This document shows positions 10,401-17,513 of a stretch of 64,000 bases of DNA, one piece after another. Position 1 is the first letter of the stretch, and every line of letters starts with the position of its first letter. Under the pieces are notes generated by a model. The model had not been told where the DNA came from. It did no database searches and saw only the letters and a list, made by a program, of their open reading frames with translations. A program made the position numbers and the translations under genes. Source of the DNA: Eudoraea chungangensis (GTDB lineage Bacteria > Bacteroidota > Bacteroidia > Flavobacteriales > Flavobacteriaceae); assembly GCF_029360665.1 (NCBI RefSeq), contig NZ_JARDUB010000001.1, positions 806,001 to 870,000 of the forward strand. Direction: 5' to 3'.

Positions 10401-10911
10401 AAAAGGTGGAGATGGCCAGGGAAATAGCAGTAAGGGGAAAACAGGCTCTGGTAATGGTGGTGAAAACGCTGGTGAAGAAGAAGGTTTTGAGGAGTTATTT
10501 GAGATTTACAAGGAACAGGAATTGATAAAAAATAGGTTAGAAGAACAGTTAGAAGATATGATGAACCCTAAGGACAAAGAAATTGCAAGAAAGGTATTAA
10601 GACAAATGGAGCAATTTCAGAAAGAAATTCTCGAACAGGGGTATACATCACGTACAATGAATAGAGCAAATTATATTGAACACGAATTATTGAAGTTGGA
10701 AGATGCGGCTATGAAGCAAGGCAAGAAACAAGAAAGAGAGGCCGTGACCTCCAGAAGTACGGAAAGGAATAGTATGAAGGGGGAGTATGGAGGAGAAAAT
10801 ATTAAGACAAGGGAAATTGAGTTATTAATGAGACAAGCCTTACCTTTGCAGCAATTTTACCAAAAAAAGGTGCGAGACTATTTCCAGATTAATGATAGAA
10901 TATCACAATAA
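7435..10911 (+). CDS. DUF4175-family large membrane-anchored protein
   Basis: A 1158-residue protein that I recognise as the Bacteroidota family annotated DUF4175. Three membrane segments lie near residues 25-45, 50-72 and 155-173. A mostly beta region follows (about 180-490), then a long charged coiled-coil region (about 490-830), a glycine-rich collagen-like stretch (935-1013), and a helical C-terminal part ending near QQFYQKKVRDYFQ. The start is GTG: an in-frame stop lies 9 bp upstream, and a GGAGG sits 14 bp before the GTG. It overlaps ybeY by 20 bp. Its function is unknown; the membrane anchors and coiled coil suggest an envelope role, which is inference only. Confidence 0.85.
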   Translation: MGSYQEIREKLRLFSLKFYMNRLIKGGLLFLAFGLLILLGVLGVEYFFWLSSMGRLVLFAFLVGMEFLLLWRYILVPLFYITKLKKGISDKYASLLIGRHFSEIGDRLYNLLELAENDNKTELLQASIIQRSEDLRVFGFTKAIQIKDSLRSFRYVLIPVFVLILIWLSGSLKAFTSTYERVLHYDLAYEPPAPFQFRLLTEELSTLEKQTFALQVYTTGTVKPEEIYIELDDNHLLLTKKDNYHEFIFVPPFETQKFSLIANNIQSKEYELVVLKVPTIEGFEIELDYPDYTGKADEIVTGTGNALIPEGTSVHWKVVGINTDEVSIVTGSERFVFEPNGKEYALKKTLVSNLEYSIEVSNRNAPKYEKLAYQIETIKDDFPVLKVTEIRDTLNAYNITYELEAQDDYLINSIVLKYFPSNSEDRVREVILDTPRSNYRGYDYVFPSGLELDEGQDYSYYFEVSDNDGVNGSKKAKSKVFTTRLLSREERVKRDLETNEKIIDNWQESLKDKDSQEKELDRFNSKEKENSELDYNTRRELKELLKEEEIQEARTEKLSRDLRKNLEDVNSDNPLNKLLQERLEREELEAKRNKELLKELEKVADKISKEELTKKLEEVAKKQQNSNRNLKQILELTKKYYVTEKAAQLSREFEKLSEEQIALSAKKDRMAEMDLQKKLSDKFKELSRELEGLTKDDAELNKPIGIENMKELQDGINKDQRRAMELMEKQGEYEEDSSPEEEGSENLKQKSAGEKLKELSKSLESSSSDSSDGMAEDAQMLRQILENLLEFSLEQERLYDRVKITGDSGTFQSANVKKQSELRGLFEHVDDSLFALSLRRAELSEFVNEQITDSYYNMEKSLEMMSDNKLYQAAAYQQYTINASNSLADFLANVLDNMQMSMKSGAGSGESKEGFQLPDIIQGQSGLNGKMKQLGKEGKEGSQGDSGKEGNAGKNGNEGGSGGKGNSGKDGQEGNEGEGNKGGKSGQNGKGGDGQGNSSKGKTGSGNGGENAGEEEGFEELFEIYKEQELIKNRLEEQLEDMMNPKDKEIARKVLRQMEQFQKEILEQGYTSRTMNRANYIEHELLKLEDAAMKQGKKQEREAVTSRSTERNSMKGEYGGENIKTREIELLMRQALPLQQFYQKKVRDYFQINDRISQ
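10237..10473 (+). repeat. Collagen-like Gly-X-Y coding stretch inside the DUF4175 gene
   Basis: Residues 935-1013 are built almost wholly of G with K, E, N, S, D and Q, many in Gly-X-Y triplets (GKEGKEGSQGDSGKEGNAG). There are no prolines, so a stable collagen helix is doubtful. It may be a flexible hydrophilic linker. Confidence 0.75.
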
Positions 10912-11311
10912 AACAACGGAAACGATTGTTTTCGAGAAGAAATATACTGATTGGGTTATTAGTTTATTGACGAGTGAGGATAAGACAGATGGGGATATAT
11001 GTTTTATCTTATGCAATGATGACTATCTTCTAGAAATTAATAGAGAGCACCTTGATCATGATTATTACACAGATATAATAACATTCGATTATTCTGTGGG
11101 GGACAAATTAAGTGGAGATATTCTGATTTCATTAGACAGGGTAAAGGAGAATTCCAGAATTTATGGAGTGCAGTTTATTGAGGAATTAAGGAGGGTTATG
11201 GCTCATGGAGTACTGCATTTAATGGGCTATCAGGATGGAACAAGTACAAGTAAACGCGAAATGCGGGCAAAAGAGGAAAAAGCATTGAAAATGTTTCACG
11301 TGGAACAATAA
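10892..11311 (+). CDS. ybeY: Endoribonuclease YbeY (16S rRNA maturation)
   Basis: A 139-residue protein of the UPF0054/YbeY metallo-endoribonuclease family, used in 16S rRNA 3' maturation and ribosome quality control. The core signature is MAHGVLHLMGYQD: His105 and His109 are two zinc ligands. The third ligand, usually His in the HxxxHxxxxxH pattern, is Asp115 here; I recall the same replacement in other Bacteroidota members. The start overlaps the DUF4175 gene by 20 bp and mnmG follows 2 bp after the stop. The last codons (MFHVEQ) are also a parS-like site. Confidence 0.93.
   Translation: MIEYHNKTTETIVFEKKYTDWVISLLTSEDKTDGDICFILCNDDYLLEINREHLDHDYYTDIITFDYSVGDKLSGDILISLDRVKENSRIYGVQFIEELRRVMAHGVLHLMGYQDGTSTSKREMRAKEEKALKMFHVEQ
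11292..11307 (+). promoter_or_regulatory. parS-like ParB-binding site 1
   Basis: TGTTTCACGTGGAACA differs at one base from the widespread parS consensus TGTTNCACGTGAAACA. It lies inside the ybeY 3' end, encoding FHVE, and just before mnmG. It is the exact reverse complement of the site after mnmG. Confidence 0.8.
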
Positions 11312-11313
11312 TT

Positions 11314-13182
11314 ATGTTTGATAAAGAGTACGACGTAATAGTGGTTGGAGGAGGCCATGCAGGGGCAGAAGCTGCTGCTGCTGCAGCAAATTTGGGATCA
11401 AAGACCCTGTTGGTTACCATGAACTTACAGAATATTGGACAAATGTCATGTAACCCTGCAATGGGCGGGATTGCCAAAGGACAGATTGTAAGGGAAATTG
11501 ACGCCTTAGGTGGATATAGTGCGGTTGTTACGGATAAGTCGGCAATTCAATTTAAAATGTTGAATAAGTCCAAAGGGCCCGCTATGTGGAGTCCAAGATC
11601 ACAAAATGATAGAATGATGTTTGCGGAAGAATGGCGCTTGGCATTAGAAAGAACCCCAAATGTAGATTTCTATCAGGAGATGGTAACTAGTTTACTAGTT
11701 AAGAAGAACAAGCTCGTAGGTGTTAGGACATCTTTGGGAGTGGATATAATTTCCAAAGCTGTGGTACTAACCAATGGGACTTTTTTAAATGGGTTGATTC
11801 ATATTGGTGATAAAAACTTTGGGGGTGGCAGGGCTGGCGAAAGAGCGGCCACAGGTATAACGGAGCAGTTAATTAACTTGGGGTTTGAAAATGGTAGAAT
11901 GAAAACGGGTACACCTCCTAGGGTGGACGGTCGTTCTCTGGATTATAAGAAAATGATTGTGCAGCCTGGGGATGTCAATCCAGGAAAATTCTCCTATCTC
12001 AAATCAAATATTTTAAAAAAACAGAGGGATTGTTATCTTACACATACAAATGCTGAAGTACACGATTTATTAAAAGAAGGATTTGATAGGTCTCCAATGT
12101 TTAATGGGAGAATACAGAGTATTGGTCCAAGATATTGTCCGTCAATAGAGGATAAAATTAATAGGTTTTCTGATAAGGATAGCCATCAGATCTTTGTAGA
12201 ACCAGAAGGATGGAACACCGTTGAGGTTTATGTTAATGGATTTTCTACATCATTACCTGAGGATGTACAGTTTAAGGCGCTGCGGAGTGTAAAGGGCTTT
12301 GAGAAAGTTAAGTTCTTTAGACCTGGATACGCCATTGAATATGATTATTTTCCTCCAACGCAGCTAAAGCACAGTCTTGAGACTAAAATTGTGGATAATC
12401 TTTATTTTGCAGGGCAGATAAATGGAACAACGGGCTATGAGGAAGCTGCTTCTCAAGGGCTAATGGCAGGAATAAATGCGCATTTAAAAATACACGAAAA
12501 AGAATCCTTTGTTTTAAATAGAGATGAGGCATATATAGGTGTATTAATTGATGATTTAATAACAAAGGGCACCGAGGAGCCCTATAGAATGTTTACATCT
12601 CGGGCTGAGTACAGAACCTTGTTGCGTCAGGACAATGCCGACTTACGCTTAACCCCAAGAAGTTATGAGATTGGACTAGCCACAGAAGAAAGGTTGCAGC
12701 TAATGAGACAAAAAGAAAAAAATTCATCAGAATTAGTCGACTTTTTTAGAAAGACAAGCGTTAAACCGGAAATCATTAACCCAATTTTGGATAAGGTAGA
12801 TTCGGCCCCTATTAATCAGTCAGGAAAAATGTTTAAAATATTTGCCAGACCAAGGGTGTCTTTGTCTGACATGATGAAGGTGGAATCCGTGAAAGACTAT
12901 GTTGAGCTTAATGAGGTGTCTAATGATGTGTTAGAGCAAGCAGAAATACAGGTTAAGTATTCGGGTTATATTGATAAAGAACGGGCAAATGTTAATAAAA
13001 TGAAAAGACTCGAAGATGTAAATATACCGCTGAGTTTCGATTACAAACGAGTACGTTCATTGTCCTTTGAAGCGCAAGAAAAGTTAGAAAAAATTAGACC
13101 GGTTAATATTGCCCAGGCTTCACGAATTAGCGGTGTTTCCCCAAGCGATATAAGTGTTCTTTTGGTTTACTTAGGCAGGTAA
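11314..13182 (+). CDS. mnmG: tRNA uridine-5-carboxymethylaminomethyl modification enzyme MnmG (GidA)
   Basis: A 622-residue FAD enzyme that with MnmE installs the carboxymethylaminomethyl group on wobble U34 of certain tRNAs. The FAD Rossmann motif is VVGGGHAGAEAA (residues 10-21). Family blocks include MSCNPAMGGIAKGQIVREID near residue 45, GTFLNGLIHIG near 155 and PPRVDGRSLDY near 200. The C-terminal helical domain, which contacts tRNA and MnmE, ends with the usual ARISGVSPSDISVLLVYL. Length is normal. It sits 2 bp after ybeY and is flanked by parS-like sites. mnmG (gidA) lies near the replication origin in many bacteria. Confidence 0.97.
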   Translation: MFDKEYDVIVVGGGHAGAEAAAAAANLGSKTLLVTMNLQNIGQMSCNPAMGGIAKGQIVREIDALGGYSAVVTDKSAIQFKMLNKSKGPAMWSPRSQNDRMMFAEEWRLALERTPNVDFYQEMVTSLLVKKNKLVGVRTSLGVDIISKAVVLTNGTFLNGLIHIGDKNFGGGRAGERAATGITEQLINLGFENGRMKTGTPPRVDGRSLDYKKMIVQPGDVNPGKFSYLKSNILKKQRDCYLTHTNAEVHDLLKEGFDRSPMFNGRIQSIGPRYCPSIEDKINRFSDKDSHQIFVEPEGWNTVEVYVNGFSTSLPEDVQFKALRSVKGFEKVKFFRPGYAIEYDYFPPTQLKHSLETKIVDNLYFAGQINGTTGYEEAASQGLMAGINAHLKIHEKESFVLNRDEAYIGVLIDDLITKGTEEPYRMFTSRAEYRTLLRQDNADLRLTPRSYEIGLATEERLQLMRQKEKNSSELVDFFRKTSVKPEIINPILDKVDSAPINQSGKMFKIFARPRVSLSDMMKVESVKDYVELNEVSNDVLEQAEIQVKYSGYIDKERANVNKMKRLEDVNIPLSFDYKRVRSLSFEAQEKLEKIRPVNIAQASRISGVSPSDISVLLVYLGR

Positions 13183-13190
13183 AATTTTAA

Positions 13191-13206
13191 TGTTCCACGT
13201 GAAACA
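13191..13206 (+). promoter_or_regulatory. parS-like ParB-binding site 2
   Basis: TGTTCCACGTGAAACA is an exact match to the parS consensus TGTTNCACGTGAAACA. It is 8 bp after the mnmG stop and is the exact reverse complement of site 1, so the two flank mnmG in opposite orientation. Confidence 0.88.
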
Positions 13207-13247
13207 ATTCATAGAGACTCAAAGAGAACTTTAAAGCAGAAATTCAA

Positions 13248-14087
13248 ATGAACGGCGTTGATCCCTATCTAAAGGCAAGAGATTTCTTAGTAAGTAAAGA
13301 AGAGTTTGAGCTCTTGTGGGATAAAGAAAAGGATATGTTGATTACGCATCCACAGCCTAAACAAATTGAGAAATATTATGATCATGAAGAGTATATTTCT
13401 CATAATGACCGGGATAATACGTTTATGGGAAAACTGTATTTCTTTGTAAAAAGTATTAATTTTCACAGAAAAGTAAGGCTTGTTAAAAGTGTTATTGGCG
13501 ACAAGGGCAATCTTCTAGATATAGGTACTGGAACTGGGTATTTTGTTTCTAAACTAAAAATGATGGGTTGGGAGGTTTCTGGAATGGAACCAAATGAAAA
13601 GGCTAGAAGCATAGCAAAGAAAAAAGACATCCAAGTATTTAAATCTTTGGAAGAATTAGCGGATAGGCAATATGACGCTGTTACGCTTTGGCATGTGTTG
13701 GAACATATGCCAAATTTGAATGAGGTTGCAAAAAAATTAACAGGACTGGTGGCAAATGGAGGATGCCTTGTAATAGCCGTTCCCAATTTCAAATCCTTGG
13801 ATGCTCTGCATTATAAAGAATATTGGGCAGCCTTCGATGTTCCCAGACATTTGTCTCATTTTTCTAAATCCAGCATAATCAAGTTATTTGAACGTCATGA
13901 CTTTGAGCTTGTATTAACCAAACCAATGGTCTTTGATGCGTTTTATATTTCTCTATTGTCCGAAAAGTATAAAACCGGAAGGTCTAATTATATCAAAGCA
14001 ATCTATCAGGGTCTCCGATCCAATTTAAATGGGCTTATAACAGGAGAGTACTCTTCCATGCAATATGTGCTGCAAAGGAGAGAATAG
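13248..14087 (+). CDS. Class I SAM-dependent methyltransferase
   Basis: A 279-residue protein with a Methyltransf_23-like Rossmann core. Motif I is LLDIGTGTGYF at residues 89-99, the acidic post-I position follows in VSGMEPNEKA, and motif IV is VTLWHVLEHMPN near 134-145. The N-terminal 60 residues (THPQPKQIEKYYDHEEYISH) are typical of Bacteroidota methyltransferases of unknown substrate. It lies 41 bp after parS site 2 and 65 bp after mnmG on the same strand, so it probably belongs to the same transcript. The substrate cannot be deduced. Confidence 0.85.
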   Translation: MNGVDPYLKARDFLVSKEEFELLWDKEKDMLITHPQPKQIEKYYDHEEYISHNDRDNTFMGKLYFFVKSINFHRKVRLVKSVIGDKGNLLDIGTGTGYFVSKLKMMGWEVSGMEPNEKARSIAKKKDIQVFKSLEELADRQYDAVTLWHVLEHMPNLNEVAKKLTGLVANGGCLVIAVPNFKSLDALHYKEYWAAFDVPRHLSHFSKSSIIKLFERHDFELVLTKPMVFDAFYISLLSEKYKTGRSNYIKAIYQGLRSNLNGLITGEYSSMQYVLQRRE

Positions 14088-14280
14088 GCCTTAAAAGCTA
14101 TATAAGAGCATTTCTACCACTTAAGAGTTACTTGCCTCCTAAGCATTTATATCAAGGCGCATAAGGGCGGTTATTCACTCATTCGGAATAAATTAAAATT
14201 ATTAAAAATAAATTTACTATAGATAAAAATTATTAAATTGATTAAGGGTGAATAGCTAGCATATAGTACTTCCCAAAATA

Positions 14281-14315
14281 TTTGTATTCTAATGTAAAAA
14301 CCTTTTGTATTTTTG
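14281..14315 (+). promoter_or_regulatory. Promoter of the OmpH-like lipoprotein gene
   Basis: TTTG at 14281-14284 and TATTTTTG at 14308-14315 are 23 bp apart, matching the Bacteroidota -33/-7 pattern. The ATG is at 14335. Confidence 0.65.
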
Positions 14316-14334
14316 CCCCTCAAAATAATTAATT

Positions 14335-14844
14335 ATGAAAAATCTTTTGTTAGTGGTGTTTGTTTTTGGAATTTTTTCTTGTGAACAAACCAAAATGGGG
14401 TACGTTGATAATGTTAGGCTTATGAATGAGTATCAGGAAAAAATTGATATTGAAACAAAATACCAAAGCAAAACAGAAGCATTGGCAAAAAAACGAGATA
14501 GTATTTCTCAAGCATTCCAAATAGAAGCTCAGGCGTTTCAAGTAAAATCAAAAGGTCTAAGTCAGGAGAAAGCCCAAGAAGAATATGGAGTATTACAGCA
14601 AAAAGGTCAGTTTATAGGGCAGCAATTACAACAAGAAGAACAACAATTGCAACAACAAGGCCAGACAGAGATGGATAGTTTAATATCTAAAGTAAGAAAA
14701 CAGGTAAAGAACTATGGCAAAACAAACGGTTATTCATACATCCTTACGGGAGGAGATGGTGGTAGTGTTCTTTATGGAAGTGATGGCGACAATGTTACAG
14801 ATGATATTCTTAAAATATTAAACGCCAACTATCAGAGCAACTAA
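14335..14844 (+). CDS. OmpH/Skp-like lipoprotein
   Basis: A 169-residue OmpH-family protein. The signal peptide ends in a lipobox-like FGIFSC with Cys16, so it is probably a lipoprotein. The text MGYVDNVRLMNEYQ matches the conserved start of mature Skp/OmpH proteins. A long helical, glutamine-rich arm follows (about 45-125, QQLQQEEQQLQQQGQ), then a short beta end (YSYILTGGDGGSVLYGS). Skp-type proteins are trimeric periplasmic chaperones for outer-membrane proteins; a lipid-anchored version may act at a membrane face. The gene stands alone behind its own promoter and is convergent with holB. Confidence 0.83.
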   Translation: MKNLLLVVFVFGIFSCEQTKMGYVDNVRLMNEYQEKIDIETKYQSKTEALAKKRDSISQAFQIEAQAFQVKSKGLSQEKAQEEYGVLQQKGQFIGQQLQQEEQQLQQQGQTEMDSLISKVRKQVKNYGKTNGYSYILTGGDGGSVLYGSDGDNVTDDILKILNANYQSN

Positions 14845-14858
14845 TCTTTCATAATTTT

Positions 14859-14886
14859 GCTGGCTAGATTAGATCCAGTCTTTTTT
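14859..14886 (+). terminator. Possible intrinsic terminator after the OmpH-like gene
   Basis: A short stem CTGG/CCAG (14860-14863 with 14875-14878, 11-base loop) is followed by TCTTTTTT. The stem is weak, so this is tentative. Confidence 0.3.
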
Positions 14887-14893
14887 AGTTAGC

Positions 14894-14915
14894 GGCAACT
14901 TAAATTAAGTTAGCC
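14894..14915. repeat. Inverted repeat between convergent genes
   Basis: GGC-AACTTAA-A-TTAAGTT-A-GCC: a 7-bp perfect hairpin stem with a 1-base loop, extended by GGC/GCC across a one-base bulge. It lies between the convergent OmpH-like and holB genes and may help end both transcripts, although no clear T-run follows it. Confidence 0.5.
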
Positions 14916-14933
14916 AAGCTAAGTTGTAGTATT

Positions 14934-16100
14934 TTATCCGAGTTTTAATTCATCGGGTTTTTTATGTAGTAGCCTGGTTAGTTTTATGCTAAGATCAGTC
15001 ATAATTATTTTGGCATTTCCGTTTCTTTCAATATGGTAAAGAGCATTTTCTAGTTCTTCAATAATACTTAGAACGTTATTCTCATGAATATAGGGAGCAA
15101 ATTTGGCCAGGTCAAAACCCTCTACATGAATCTTAACAAAAACTAACTTATCGGCACCATAATTTTTAAGTAGGGCTTGCCGGATTATCCCAATGCAAAA
15201 ATGGAGAAACTTTTTTTGAACCTCTCTACCTGTTTTGGCAACTTCTTCACTCCATAGAATTAAATCATGAACCACAGATTTGTTTCCTTTAGCCCGAAAG
15301 GCCGTGCGTACCCATTCAACAAACCATTTTTCAAAAATGAGATCTTCTGAATCCATATTCATAAGATCTAAAGCCTTATTAAAATTACCATCAGATTCGT
15401 GTGCAACTGAAATTGCTTCATTTTCTTCAAGGCCCTGATTTATTAAGGCGTGTTTTATTTTGGCTTCTGGAAGTTTCGAAAATTGAACGATTTGACATCT
15501 AGACCTTATTGTTGGTAAAATTCGATCCGTATTTTCCGTTATTAAAATAAAAAGAGTTTTATCCGGGGGTTCTTCAATTAGTTTGAGCAATTTATTTGAC
15601 GCAGGGGAATTTAATGTTTCCGCCATCCATATAATGATCACTTTAAATCCTCCTTCATAAGATTTAAGGCTTAGTTTCTTGACAATGCTTTGCGCTTCAT
15701 CTACTCCAATTTGTCCCTGCTTCTTTTCAATTCCAATAAATCTATACCAATCAAACAGATTGCCATACGGCTGCTCTTTTAGAAAATTTCGCCAATCGGC
15801 GATATAATGATCACTTATTGCATGCGATTTTACTTTGGCCGAATTTGAAACTGGAAAGGCAAAGTGCAAATCTGGATGAATTAAGGCGTCACATTTTATG
15901 TTACAGGTGGTTTCGAGAGGTAAATTCTCTCCATGTTTATTATTACATAGCACGTATTGTGCATAACTGAGAGCCATCATCAGTTTGCCGCTGCCCTCTG
16001 GACCCACAAAAAGTTGCGCATGAGCAATTCTACCATTATCGGCACTATTCGTGAGGTATTGTTGAACGCGTAAATCAGAGATTATATCCTTAAACAACAT
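14934..16100 (-). CDS. holB: DNA polymerase III subunit delta'
   Basis: A 388-residue clamp-loader AAA+ protein. The P-loop is GPEGSGK at 33-39, the Walker B-like segment is IIIWMAETLN near 155-164 (degenerate, as expected for a subunit that does not hydrolyse ATP), sensor and conserved blocks are NKLLKLIEEPPDKTLF at 169-184, and the SRC motif is RSRCQ at 199-203. Cysteines 52, 66 and 70 remain of the usual four-cysteine zinc module, so one ligand is missing or replaced. It loads the sliding clamp with the other clamp-loader subunits. It is transcribed away from pgk. Confidence 0.9.
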   Translation of the reverse strand: MLFKDIISDLRVQQYLTNSADNGRIAHAQLFVGPEGSGKLMMALSYAQYVLCNNKHGENLPLETTCNIKCDALIHPDLHFAFPVSNSAKVKSHAISDHYIADWRNFLKEQPYGNLFDWYRFIGIEKKQGQIGVDEAQSIVKKLSLKSYEGGFKVIIIWMAETLNSPASNKLLKLIEEPPDKTLFILITENTDRILPTIRSRCQIVQFSKLPEAKIKHALINQGLEENEAISVAHESDGNFNKALDLMNMDSEDLIFEKWFVEWVRTAFRAKGNKSVVHDLILWSEEVAKTGREVQKKFLHFCIGIIRQALLKNYGADKLVFVKIHVEGFDLAKFAPYIHENNVLSIIEELENALYHIERNGNAKIIMTDLSIKLTRLLHKKPDELKLG

Positions 16101-16174
16101 GCCCCCAAAGATAGGCTTTTATAAAGAAGTTAGATTAATTTACCCCGCAGCTTCAATGGAACTTCAATAATCTT

Positions 16175-16182
16175 TACATTTG
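16175..16182 (+). promoter_or_regulatory. Promoter -7 box for pgk
   Basis: TACATTTG matches TAnnTTTG, 23 bp before the pgk ATG. No -33 TTG at good spacing was seen. Confidence 0.5.
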
Positions 16183-16205
16183 CTTTTCTTTTAAACTATT
16201 TCCTT

Positions 16206-17399
16206 ATGAAAACACTTGAAAACTTTAACTTCAAAGATAAAAAAGCAATAATAAGAGTAGACTTTAACGTACCGCTTGACAAAGAATTTAATGTGACGGA
16301 TACCAGCAGAATTGAAGCGGCAAAGCCTAGTATAATAAAAGTGTTGGAAGATGGAGGTAGTGTAATTTTAATGAGTCATTTAGGCAGACCAAAAGGGAGC
16401 GTAAACCCTGAAATGTCCTTAAGCCACATAGTAGGAAAAGTATCTGAGGTTCTAGGCGTTCAGATTAAATTTGTTGAAAACTGTGTTGGAAAAGAAGTTA
16501 AAAAAAAGGTCACTGAACTTCAAAACGGAGAAGTTTTACTGTTGGAAAATTTAAGATTTCATAAAGAGGAAGAGGATGGGGATGAAACATTTGCTAAGGA
16601 GCTTGCCGATTTAGGAGACATTTATATAAATGATGCCTTCGGAACTGCCCATAGAGCACATGCTTCAACTACAATAATTGCCAAATATTTTAAAGACTCT
16701 AAATGTTTTGGGTATTTACTTGCCAAGGAAATTGACGCTATAGAAAAAGTCTTAAGAACAGGGCAAAAGCCTATAACAGCCATACTTGGAGGGGCCAAAG
16801 TTTCTTCAAAAATCACGATTATTGAAAATATTTTAGACAAAATAGACCATTTGATTATTGGAGGAGGGATGACCTATACTTTTATAAAGGCCCAGGGCGG
16901 AAACATAGGAGATTCGATTTGTGAAGACGACAAAATGGCTTTGGCTTTAACCATTTTAGAAGAGGCAAAGAAGAAAGGTGTAGAAGTTCACTTGCCGGTG
17001 GATGTAGTGGCAGCAGATGATTTTGACAATGCCGCACAGACAAAGATAACGGATGTAAATGCTATTCCAAACGGCTGGCAAGGTTTAGATGCCGGACCCA
17101 AAACCTTAGAATTATTCGGAAAAGTAATACTAGAATCTAAGACAATTTTATGGAACGGTCCTGTTGGAGTATTTGAAATGGAGAGTTTTTCAAAGGGCAC
17201 CATAGCAATTGGGGATTTTATAGACCAAGCCACAAAGAATGGAGCTTTTTCACTTGTAGGAGGGGGGGATTCTGTTGCAGCGGTTAAACAATTTGGTTTT
17301 GAAGACAAAGTAAGTTACGTATCAACTGGAGGAGGTGCAATGTTGGAAAGTTTAGAAGGTAAATCTCTTCCTGGTATTGCCGCAATAATAGAAGATTAA
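16206..17399 (+). CDS. pgk: Phosphoglycerate kinase
   Basis: A 397-residue glycolytic enzyme that transfers phosphate between 1,3-bisphosphoglycerate and ADP. Near the N-terminus it has the substrate motif RVDFNVPLD (residues 18-26) and MSHLGRPKG. The middle has [13 protein letters not shown] and [11 protein letters not shown], and the C-terminal nucleotide domain has [19 protein letters not shown] and VGGGDSVAA. Length is normal. It is a single gene between divergent holB and the lytic transglycosylase, with its own -7 box. Confidence 0.98.
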   Translation: MKTLENFNFKDKKAIIRVDFNVPLDKEFNVTDTSRIEAAKPSIIKVLEDGGSVILMSHLGRPKGSVNPEMSLSHIVGKVSEVLGVQIKFVENCVGKEVKKKVTELQNGEVLLLENLRFHKEEEDGDETFAKELADLGDIYINDAFGTAHRAHASTTIIAKYFKDSKCFGYLLAKEIDAIEKVLRTGQKPITAILGGAKVSSKITIIENILDKIDHLIIGGGMTYTFIKAQGGNIGDSICEDDKMALALTILEEAKKKGVEVHLPVDVVAADDFDNAAQTKITDVNAIPNGWQGLDAGPKTLELFGKVILESKTILWNGPVGVFEMESFSKGTIAIGDFIDQATKNGAFSLVGGGDSVAAVKQFGFEDKVSYVSTGGGAMLESLEGKSLPGIAAIIED

Positions 17400-17513
17400 G
17401 GGCGTTATCGATAAACGGAGATAGTAGTTTTGGCTTAGTTTTAGGAAGTGAGATTTTAAATTCTAAAAAAAAAATGCGATTTTCGTTTGTTTCTCACGTC
17501 CAAATAAGGAGAT

